DNA from: Diplosphaera chodatii
Taxonomy: Eukaryota > Chlorophyta > Trebouxiophyceae > Prasiolales > Stichococcaceae
Assembly (NCBI GenBank): GCA_032358165.1
Contig: JAALGY010000032.1
Location: forward strand, 868,001 to 932,000
Direction of reading: 5' to 3'
Length of the DNA stretch: 64,000 nucleotides
Within the stretch, counting starts at the first letter, position 1. Each line of letters starts with the position of its first letter. The notes under the pieces are model-generated. The model saw only the letters and a program-made list of their open reading frames with translations, was not told the DNA's origin and did no database searches. Shown piece after piece: positions 33,677-43,321 of the stretch. A program made the translations under genes and the position numbers.

Positions 33677-35747
33677 ATGGCATCAGGAGACGAGCAGGCC
33701 AGCGGCCAAGCCCCAACGTTTGCTTTCGCACATGTGTACAACCCGCAGCTGGATGCCGGGCGCGGCGAACAGTTCTCGGCATCAGCTGTGGTGAGCAACT
33801 CTGGCAGGAGGCATATGCAGGATGTGATCGCAAGGGCTGTAGATTTACAACGTTGTGCTTTTGGTTATGCAGTTGAGGACCTCAACAAATGCACGTCCGC
33901 AACAAGGACAGCATTCACGGTGTTGTTGTGGCATGCAGAGGGCGCGCCAGGAGGCCGCCATGCAGGCGGCGTGGGACGCCGGCAACGACTTCCAGCTGCC
34001 GATGGGGCGTGTTGACGACTCGCTGGACACAGACGGCCTGCAGCAGGCCAGCCTGGACGCCGCGATCCCCGCCACCAACCGCGGCTTCCAGATGATGCAG
34101 CGCATGGGCTGGACCCAGGGCAAGGGCCTCGGAGCTGGCGAAGATGGTGTGCATTCCTTTCTATTGTCGCAGCTTTTCAACAGGGAGGTGCTCAATGCTC
34201 GAAGACCCCGTGCCGAGCTTAGCCCTCAATATCAGCATTGCTCTGACGAGCTTGTGGCAGGTTGCACACCCACTTCCATGCTATGCGCAGGCATTGTGGA
34301 GCCGGTGCGTGCGGGCATGGAGGCTGGGCTGCGCCTGGGGCTGGGCAAAGCGGAGCAGGACACGTTCTACGTCTCAGCGGAGAATGTGACGCGGAAGCGC
34401 CTGGAGACGGAGGTCCAGGCGGATGAAAACTATGAGCGCACGCTGAAGCGCGAGGTGAAGCTTTGACTGCGACACTGCTAGTCCTGCGGCAGTCACCACT
34501 GCCGTAGGGCTTTTCTACCCTGCCGCATGTGATTGCCGGCATGGATGAGTGCTGTTGCTGTGCGCTGCGATGCTGCACTGGGATTGAGCGACATGCGCAT
34601 GCTGCACCACACCCAAAGCAGAGTATTACCGCGGCCGCGTGGTGTGCGCCTGCTGCGTAGATGGCGGTGGAGCGGGACCAGCGCATCAGGGAGGACACCT
34701 CCGCCGCCAAGCGCAACCTGTACTGCGATGTGAGTGCCCTTTCTGTATGTCATCTGAAACATCATTGGTGTTTGACTGCCTTTGTGGGCAGCAGCTTTTG
34801 GTCACACGCCGTGCACGCCCAGAGTGACAGCTGATGTTGCGCTCTGCTGCAGACGTGCCACAAGCAATACAAGAATGCCATGGAGATGGAGACGCACCTC
34901 AGCTCCTACGACCACCACCACGCCAAGGCAGGCTGTGCTATGTTAAGATTACCACAATGTGTGCACACGAGGCAGTGCCCAGTGTTTCGAATGATGATGC
35001 CCACATGGGGTTGCCCCTTGTCGCAGCGGCTGCAAGAGATGCGGCAGGCGACAGCAGACCGCACCCGCGGCGAGAGGGAGCGGAAGGAGCGGAAGCGGCA
35101 GGAGAAGGAGTGGGCCCGGCTCAACGCACAGTGAGGCTCTTGATGCGCACCATGTCCAGCCTGAGCACTACACTGACTGATCCCCAATATCACGGGCGTT
35201 CTGTCAGACTAGTATGACAGCTGCCAACAATACTCATGCTCAGTGCGTCAGCCTGAAATTGGGCTGACACATCGATAGGTCAGCAAGGGCTCGGGGCGCC
35301 AGCAATGGAGCGCCATCAGCTGCGGCGGCGCCGCCCCCGTCACCAGCAGACGGCCAGCCGCCGCCGCCGCCTGATGCAGCTGCTGCTCCGCCGCCGCCGC
35401 CGCCGCCAGATTACGGTGCGCCGCCGCCACCGGAGCCAGCAGAGCAGGCGCAGCCCTCCGGCTGGCAATCTGGCAGCAGCACCATACCCAGCAATGGCTG
35501 GCAGAAGCGAGGCAGCAGTGCCAGCACGCCACCAGCTTCTTCAGCAACTCCAGGGAGCAGCACGGGAGCTAGAGCCGGGTTGCTGCCGTCCACCGGGCTC
35601 ATGTTTGGTGCAACACCTCAGCCGGTCTCGAAACGACAGGCGACCAGCAGCAAGGTCGGCAGCTTCGGCAGCGGCGGTGCGAGGCGGCAGCCGCTGAAGC
35701 CGGCGGTTGCTGCATTCCAGTTGGACTCTGACGACGACGCTGACTGA
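33677..35747 (+). CDS. G-patch and C2H2 zinc-finger protein (GPATCH8-like)
   Basis: Likely RNA-processing factor; G-patch domains activate DEAH-box helicases. Start MASGDEQASGQAPTFAFAHV at 33677. A G-patch region (TNRGFQMMQRMGWTQGKGLG, about 34073-34135) continues with VEPVRAGMEAGLRLGLGKAE. A charged helix follows (NVTRKRLETEVQADENYERT). An exon then begins VERDQRIREDTSAAKRNLYC and carries a single C2H2 finger, CDTCHKQYKNAMEMETHLSS YDHHH, the arrangement seen in GPATCH8. A basic RLQEMRQATADRTRGERERK helix precedes a Pro-rich low-complexity C-terminus (35290-35747) with polyproline runs. The protein ends in the acidic AFQLDSDDDAD. Domain order matches GPATCH8, but length is much shorter than the human protein. 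Confidence 0.86.
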
Positions 35748-36048
35748 GCTTCATTGGCACCGGTTGTTATCGATCGATACGGCAGCAACTTCTTGGGTCT
35801 GCAGTACAGCTTCACATGTGTCTCCGGATCTCCAGCAGTCTCCACTGTCGAGCGAAAGCTGAGCGCTGAGCTGGGCCACGTCGCGAGTTTGGCCACGTGA
35901 CCATATGATTGGCTAGCTGGCGATCTCTCAATCGCCCGCGACCCCGCCACTCCGCCATTCTGCAGCTTGCGCCCACCAAACCTCGTTTGATCAACACTGT
36001 ATCGTGTCTCAGTTCAGTACTTCTGCCGACCGTGCTCAAAGCCCTGAA
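35748..36048. promoter_or_regulatory. Spacer upstream of PSBS
   Basis: About 300 bases between the GPATCH8-like stop and the PSBS start on the same strand, so it must contain the PSBS promoter and 5' untranslated region. No light-response element was identified by eye. Confidence 0.4.
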
Positions 36049-38342
36049 ATGGCTGCTCTCCTTGGCAACTCGACAAACCTGGCCCTGCGCCCGCAGAACA
36101 CTCTGCGCCGCAGCGTGCTGGCGACGGCAGCACCTCGTGCAAGCCGTATTTCTGTGCAGGTTCAGGCTGTCTCGTCCATCTTCAAGCGCAACAAGGCGCC
36201 CACCAAGCCGGTGCGCCTTCTGCATGCATCGCCACCGTATTCCCGTCCTTCCTGGCTTGTTTCCGCCGCCTCGCAAGCGCTTGCCTGCTGTCTTGATTAC
36301 CAAACCTGTCAGTTGCAACCTGAGACACCTGAGGGCCGTTGTCGTGATGATCGGCCTATCAACACTGCCCACATGTTTGCCTGATCGGCAATGTGCAGCC
36401 TACAATTTGGTAGCCAACGTGCTTGATAACCGTCTCATTTGCACTCATGTTCCATGTTTCACCAGCATGAGGGGCTCTCAGGCTATTACATATCGCCAAT
36501 GGGCTGTGAGCCTGGTCCTCATCTTTTTGCCCCCTTTCCTCAGCTTCTTACAACTTGTCCGTCGTGCTGCGCAGGGCCGGCCGGCGCCGAAGAGCAAGGC
36601 CAAGCCGCAGTCAACGAAACGCGTGCCAGCCACACAGGTACTTTTAGCGTTCGACAACAATACCCAGACTTGCGGTTTTGTCTGGCATGCTGCATACCGG
36701 CGCGGGTATCAGCAGCGACGCCCAACAATGCCAGCTGCATGAAGTATAGTTGTCCATCAGCAATCCTGCTTCCTTGTTTGACGACAACATCACCCCATGA
36801 ACAGACGGATGCTCATATGCTCATATCACCTTTTGTCCAAATGCAGTTCAAGACATCGATTGGGAAGGGCACGAAGGCCACCGTCACGCTGGGCTTCACC
36901 AAATCGAATGAGCTGGTGCGCCGGTGACCTGACCACAGTTCGTCAGAGCCTGAAAGGCGCATGCCAGTCGGTCGTTGCTGCTTCACAGATCAACAGTTGC
37001 GTTTGCAGTGACTTTGCTGTGCTGCCGGGCGGTGTTGCTGAGTGCTGCTCTCAGCTGCTGATGCAGTTCGTCGGCCGCCTCGCCATGCTGGGCATCTCCA
37101 CTGCCAGTGCGTACCACTTCCTCAACCTGTTTTTCGAGACTACAGAATATTCGCAGCTGCTTAACGTCCCATGTCTGGTACCCTGCTAGTTGGTGCTGCT
37201 GCTGCACCTCGCCCTTGACCACCTCTGCATTTGCCGTGTGCAGTCATCGGCGAGACCATCACAGGCAAGGGCGCCCTCGGCCAGCTAGGTGCGCATTGCT
37301 TGGTTGGCCTGACATGCCCCCGGGCTGTGTCTCACTGCTTGCCGTGCAGTGGAGCAGCCAGTTAGGAGTTTCCACCCCGCTGATGCTCATGCAGCATCCT
37401 ATACAAGTGATGGATAAAGTTCCCCCCTCTGCTTGTACCTTCCTACACGACAGCTTGGAGACAAAGCATTAGGCTGATACCTGTCCATGCCGCTGCAGGC
37501 CTGGAGACGCACCTGTCGGTGACGGACGTGGGGGGCCTCATCCTGGCGGTCATCGCGTTCAACCTGGCGGCGGCGCTGACGCCCACCAAGGGCACCTTCC
37601 TGCCCGACGAGGAGGAGCTGTCGGCCCGCCCCGCCGGCGCCCTGCAGGTCGGAACACGCCTCGGCTGCGGTAGCGCCTGGGCTTGTGCAGTGCCTTGCCT
37701 CCGCAGTTCGCAGTAATGGGCCTGGTGTGCATGTGCTGACCACGGCGGGGTGCACAAGCAAGGGCCTCGCAGCTGACAGTGCTGTGGTGCGCTGCAGGAC
37801 GCCAGCGTCAGCCTGATCAACCCCAAGAAGTTCTTTGGCGTCAAGGGTTTCGGGTTCACAAAGGCGAACGAGCTGGTGAGTCGGGCACACGCAGCCTGTC
37901 AGGCCCACCACGTCGCTTTCTGTACAGTTCTGTTGACATGCGTTGATGCGCCCGCTGACATGCGTCGTCCTCCTGCACACAGTTCGTGGGCCGCGTGGCG
38001 CAGCTCGGCTTTGCTGCCGCCCTCATCGGCGAGTTCGTGACAGGGCAGGGCCCACTGGCACAGCTGGGCCTGGAGACTGGTAGGCAGCAGCCCCGCGTGT
38101 GGCAACTGGCACTTAGCTCGACATGTTGACGGTGCTGCACATTGCCATGCCACACATCATGCAATTTCTGGCACGCCAGATTGCCGCTCAGCATCTATGA
38201 GCATGATGCTAACTCTCATGATACTACTCTTTCTGTAGGTATCCCTCTAACGGAGGCAGAGCCGCTCCTGCTGGCTTCCATCATCTTTACCCTCTTCGCG
38301 GCAGTGAACGAGGGCAGCGGCAAGTTCGTTGATGAGGAGTAA
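36049..38342 (+). CDS. PSBS: Photosystem II 22 kDa protein PsbS
   Basis: Thylakoid membrane protein that senses lumen pH and triggers energy-dependent quenching (qE). Nine exons splice in phase: 36049..36210, 36575..36637, 36847..36915, 37067..37106, 37244..37288, 37499..37647, 37798..37875, 37983..38079, 38239..38342, giving 268 residues. Exon 1 (MAALLGNSTNLALRPQNTLR) and the following basic stretch form the plastid transit peptide. Two internal repeats follow. The first reads FTKSNELFVGRLAMLGIST, IIGETITGKGALGQLGLET. The second reads FTKANELFVGRVAQLGFAAA, LIGEFVTGQGPLAQLGLETG, IPLTEAEPLLLASIIFTLFA. The end is KFVDEE. The loop after LGLET in the first repeat reads HLSVTDVGG rather than the usual ExEP form (see findings). 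Confidence 0.96.
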
Positions 38343-38742
38343 AGTGGTTTTTTATGACCAGGAGTTGAGAGATAGTCGATTGGGGTGTGAGAAGGGGCTG
38401 GATGCAAGCTGACACACCACTGCATCTTAGGTCGAAGCTTTCGGATGAGCGTCTCTGCAGTAGAATCTGGTTGAGTGATCGGTGGTTCAGAGTAGTGCTG
38501 AACAATTTCTTCAGTTTCAGCGCTCCAATTGGTTGGACATCTCCGAGGTCTGGGTCTCAGTCGCTGGTTTGGTGTCAGGGGTCAGACTTTGGTCAGGTCA
38601 GGTCGGTCATGTTATGATTTGCAGCATTCTGATACGCTGGACACTATGAATACAACGATGGCAAATGAACATGGCATGACCACTTGTAACAGCAGGCAAG
38701 GACTGAGCGAAACCATCTGCAGGTGGTGCAATCTGGTCTGCA
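38343..38742. other. Convergent spacer downstream of PSBS
   Basis: About 400 bases between two stop codons. No coding signal was recognised; it probably holds both 3' untranslated regions. Confidence 0.5.
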
Positions 38743-40425
38743 CTAGGTCGCTCCCGCCAAGTCTCGTGCAGGCCGCTGCTTGACCAGGCGGGCAGGCAAC
38801 TGTGGCACTGCTAGACCTGTGCTGCTGCCTCCATTGCCGCTGGCCTGGCTACCATTTGCGACTTCCGTCAAGCCACCAGCCAGGGCTGCAGACAGCAGTC
38901 CGGCCATCCCGCTGCCGCTGCCGTTGCCTACACCACCAGAGCCTGTGCCGGTGCCCTGCTGCCTCTCCCGTGCCGCAGCAAGCACCGACCCCAGCAGGTC
39001 CTGCAGGCCAGCCTGGGGCGCAGGCCCGCCACGATCGCTTTCAGCACCACCGGTGCTGCCGCCGTGCGCCGCTGACAGCGCTGCTGCAAGGAAGTCCGGC
39101 AGGCCACCGGCACCAGGCATGCCAGCCTTGGGACTGGACTGCACTGGCAGCAGCGGTGCGCTGGCGCTGACGCTGCCGCTGCGACTGTTGGTGCTGGATG
39201 CTGCTTCCAGGGCTGCCATGGGGGGCACCGGTGCCAGCGGTGGCGGCGGCTCGTGCTGCGCCAAGAACTGCGCCATGAGCCTGCTGCCGTCGCACACGTC
39301 CAGCCTGTCGCAGCAAAGCAGGTGTTGGTCAGCGAAGCAGCACAGCGCTCAAGGCCAGTGCGACCTGGCAGCTGTGTGGTGGTTGGCGTGGCAGCAATGG
39401 TATGCAAGCCAACGTGTGAAGGGCTTGATCCACGCCTTAGTGTAGTCCAGAGTGCAGAGTGTTTGTGCTGGATCACGGCCTGAGATCATCACACCAACGC
39501 ACGTTTGTGCGTGACATCGCATTTCACAGACAGACACAAATCGAGCCTCGCTTGGTGAAGAGCCTTACCAGGTCATCTGCAGCATCGCCAGCATGCCCAG
39601 CAGCGGGCTGTCAGCGGCCGGCACCGAGCCGCACAGCACGTCGTACGCCAGCGGGGCGCCGAACACCGCGCCGCCCGTCAGCAGCCGCACCGCGAAGTCC
39701 GCGAACTGGATGCAGTTGCTGTGCACCGTGTGGTACTGCTGCGCCTGCGCAAATTGGATAGCCTGCAGAGCACATCAGGGAAGCTTGTCTGATGCGTATG
39801 GTCCCCACAAGCAGCCAGCAGCCCTGACCAGTGGCCAGCCGTCCACAACATTGAGGTGCTTACATCAAACAGGCGCTTCACAAATACAGAAACAAAGTGT
39901 GTGCACTGCAGCAGGGCCGGGGCGAGCATCACCTGCTGGACCACTGGGTCCGACAGCTGGTGGTGGGGAGCATCGATGTGCAGCAGTGGCCGACCGTCAG
40001 CGGGCGGCTCCGCGGAGTGACACAGCACAGGGCCCGCCTCCACCGCCTCAAAGATGTTGGAGGTCATGTCCGCGTCCCCGCGCGGCCCCATCTCCAGCGC
40101 CGTCACACCCTGCACGGTTGGCACAATCATGCCTCTCAGGGGCCTGGCATGCAAAACACGAACAGGTTTGACCGTGGCCAAGCGGGCCTGTCAACGCACT
40201 GTGATGTGGAGCACCTTTCACCTGACTGTGTTTGACCAGGAGGAGGATGTGATGGAAGATGGATCCGGCCTGGCTCAGGATGTTGGCTGCGCCGCCGGCG
40301 CTGACCACCGGCCGCTTGTACAGGTACAGGCCGTCCTGCTGCATCGACTGCACCACGCGGCAGTGCCGCAGGTCTAGTGCCTGCCCAACGCGGGCAGCGT
40401 AGGCGGACCTGACGCCATCAACCAT
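38743..40425 (-). CDS. Putative papain-like-fold protein with Gly/Ser-rich tail; family unresolved
   Basis: Start MVDGVRSAYAARVGQALDLR at 40425. It continues YLYKRPVVSAGGAANILSQA and SIFHHILLLVKHSQ, then GVTALEMGPRGDADMTSNIF and LLHIDAPHHQLSDPVVQQ. AIQFAQAQQYHTVHSNCIQF ADFAVRLLTGG follows. A His-bearing strand followed later by an NCxxFADF helix is the layout of permuted papain folds (PPPDE/LRAT/NlpC-like). The assignment is inference and the exact family is not recognised. The C-terminal 180 residues (39297 down to 38743) are low-complexity but contain three spaced hydrophobic helices beginning GLPDFLAAAL, GLQDLLGSVL and GMAGLLSAAL. It diverges from the first SOUL gene. Confidence 0.62.
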
Positions 40426-40948
40426 GTCGTCAGTGTTCGAATCTGCAGTGCGAGTGTGCAAGCAAGGCGTTTGTATGTGGGGCTTCGGGCGACTCACATG
40501 GATTCGCCAGCATGTAGCGCAGGTAGCTTGCGGCTCAGGCTCGCGCGGTGTAGCTTGCGGCTCGCCACAGCATCGTGCTGCACCTCTTGTGTCTGCGCAT
40601 CAGCGTCCATGTTGGCAAATGTGCAATCCTGGTTTAGCACTGCAGCCCTTTGCTCGTCTGTGTTGCCAGTATGTTGTGCAGCTGTATTGCTACCGCTGAT
40701 TGCCTGCCGGCCCCCTGATGCGAAGGTTCTAGACCACGGCAAATCGCGCGCGCAGAGTCCCGTGTCCCCGTTCTAATTTTGGCCCCCTTGTCTGCTGCAG
40801 CGGCACTACAGGTCTACAGCGACGCTTCGTGCGTCTGGTACGGCTGTGCAACTGCCGTTTGGGGGTACTTGTGGGATGCATCTCCTGATCTCCAGGTTGC
40901 TTCTGCATTCAGCTGACAGCCGCAGCAAACCAGGTTGTGACGTCAGTG
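40426..40948. promoter_or_regulatory. Divergent intergenic region upstream of SOUL copy 1
   Basis: About 520 bases between opposite start codons. Open frames here have no recognisable similarity, so promoter and 5' untranslated sequence is the likely content. Confidence 0.4.
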
Positions 40949-42820
40949 ATGCGATCTGCAGCTGCGGTGAGGTGGCCCGCGGGGCGGAAGGTCGGGCAGC
41001 CCATTGCGCAGTGCCTGCCGAAGCTCAACTGTCGCCACGGATGGGGTCGCGATGTCGGCTGGCACCTCAAAGCCGCCGCTGACGCCCTGACGGCGGCCAG
41101 CCCAGCCGGAGTGGCCCTCGCCGATGACTTCGTGCAGGTCGGTTTCAATTTCGAACTTCGCCCGTTTCTGTGCCCGCAGAATCCAGAGCGCAGCAGATTC
41201 AACACGTTCGTCCTGCAGGATCGTATCGAGTTTTTGAAGGCCGACATGGCTAACCTCTTCACGGCGGATGGACCAGACAAATCGGCATACGAGGAGCACA
41301 TTGTGTTTCGCGACCCCATCTCCACCTATTCTTCGTTGTCGAGTGAGTCATCTCTGTCTATGCCATGCCTCGGTGCACATACGATCGTCCGATGTGCGCG
41401 GGAAGGCCCCTTCCAGTTCACAGTCTGCGACTGTCACGGTACATCCAGTTACATCCCGGCGATCGTAACACTACCTGCCGTTCCAGCTCCAGATCTCCGC
41501 CCTGACATTCATCTGCAGGCTTCCTGCTGAACCTGCGCTTCCTGCGGGCCGCCTTCGGTCCGGAGCTGGTGCTGCACGACGCCCGGCGCACGGGCGGCAG
41601 CGAGCTCACCTGCCGCTGGACCATGCGCATGACCATGCAGGCACGGCGATGCTTGGCCCAGCTATTCTTACTCTGTTACGGCTTACCAGTGCACTTGGCT
41701 GGCCAGCTCCCTGCTGACTGATGGCTGCTGATGATGTCTACTATTGAGCCAGCCGGCTGTCACACCCAACTTGTGCATCTATGACGTAACACCGACTGCT
41801 GCAGTTCCTCAAGCACATCAGCGCATTGCGGCGTTACTGGAACCCGGAGCTACTGTTCACTGGCATCTCAGTCATGCAGATCAACCCACGAACAGGTACA
41901 TCCCTGCGGATGGCGGTGATGTCGACTGTGCATAGGCTGTCGAGATGCCGATGGACTTTGCTATCAAGTACCAACCATGTATCCAGCCGTGAAGCAGTTG
42001 ATGTGCGCAGGGCGATTTTGCAGCAGCGTCGACCACTGGGACGCGATCGAGGATCGGAGCTACCCCAGCTTTGCGGCAGTGAAGCATGTGGCTAGTCAGA
42101 TGTTTAGCGCGTCACACAGGTCGGGGAGCTCGCTAGCCCCACAGTACCTGGTGGTGCGGCGCTTTGCGGAGTACGAAGTCCGAAGGTGCAAGAACACTGA
42201 CGCTGACCTGCTGGTGGGAGACACTGGCACCACTCCCAGATGCGCAGTGCATAATGCATGATGCATAGTAGGTGATGCATCAGGTGATTCTACCTTGCTG
42301 CAGGTATGATCGGTTGCCAGTGGCAACAGCAAGCACCGGCACTGCCACCCTTGGGCCCGCCACGTCACCTGGACAGGTGCTGGCAGAGATAGGCAAAAGG
42401 TCACCAGCATGCCTCTCAAGGTCCAGCTGCAGTCCGGGTTGACATTCTGACCACCCCTGCCATGCTCGCCTCAGGCGTCAGAGGGTGGCAGGCCTCGGCT
42501 GCGGAAGCGGGAGCTGGGCGGGTACTATTCTGCCATGACCTTCAGCGGCACAGCTGATGACCATAAGGTGATCACTTCCCTGCGAATGACACCGAGCTGC
42601 ATGCTGCATGCAGGAGAGCATACTTGGGTAACAGATGTCTCCTCCTCCACATGCCCAGGTGTGGAAGCAGGTGCAGCTCTTACACCAAGCGATGGCTGCG
42701 CATGGGCTGAGGCCATCGGGGGCGGACTACCTGCTGGTGGAGCGGGACCGGGCGAGCACCCGGGCGGCGGGGCGCCGCACTGACGTGCTGGTGCAGCTGG
42801 AAAGCTTCGAGCTGTGGTGA
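40949..42820 (+). CDS. DUF2358-SOUL heme-binding-like protein, copy 1 (SOUL domain core apparently missing)
   Basis: Upstream member of a tandem pair of plastid-type DUF2358-SOUL proteins, a family linked to tetrapyrrole binding. A Ser/Arg/Ala N-terminus (MRSAAAVRWPAGRKVGQPIA) looks like a transit peptide. The DUF2358 part reads DRIEFLKADMANLFTADGPD, YEEHIVFRDPISTYSSLS, LNLRFLRAAFGPELVLHDAR, CRWTMRMTMQ and YWNPELLFTGISVMQINPRT, then DHWDAIEDRSYPSF. The SOUL part starts PQYLVVRRFAEYEVRRYDRL but passes within about 25 residues to ELGGYYSAMTFSGTADDHK. It ends VLVQLESFELW. The central YIFG...MTTPV block of SOUL domains is absent, and only about 130 bases separate the flanking exon pieces. The intron between FVQ and DRIEF matches the position in copy 2. 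Confidence 0.8.
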
Positions 42821-43321
42821 CGCTGAGGAAGACTGTGTGATTCCCCCGTTGCGATGGCCTTGCAGCAGCCATGCTAGATGCAGGCAGGGGCTTGTATGAT
42901 ACCTGCTATACGTGTAAATCAGTTTTCTTCACCTACCAATGATTTACTTTCGGTGATTGGGGATTGCATCGTGTGATCATTTAACTACCTGCTGTTGACA
43001 CGTTTATTTTGCAGCGCCGCGATTGCGCTGCGCACATGCAACCATGTGGAGATGTATGCGCACAGCTTGTTGATTGTATGTATGCCAAAGCGGTGCAACG
43101 ACAGGGATGCCGCCGGGCAAGAATTGACGTTGCAGCACTTGCCATCTGCCGAAGGCGACGTGGCTTGCCCTGTGGTGACGATCTCTTGCAAGTCCCAGCA
43201 GCATCTCGTCGAGGTGCAGTGCTGCAAAACGCACAAGTTCACCGACTTCGAACCTTTCAAGGTGTGCGTGGCAGCTTGCTCAGCGGTTGAAGACACGGGC
43301 GCAAGGCAGAGGCTGACTCCG
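42821..43321. other. Spacer between tandem SOUL genes
   Basis: About 500 bases between the stop of copy 1 and the start of copy 2 on the same strand. The frame upstream of copy 2 stays open from 42995, but the residues show no conservation, so 43322 is preferred as the start. Confidence 0.45.

Noticed and set aside
41104..41220. Continuous reading through FVQVGFNFELRPF in SOUL copy 1 as coding
   Set aside because: Copy 2 has an intron exactly here (FIQ|DRMDF) and good GT/AG borders flank the segment in copy 1, so it is best read as intron.
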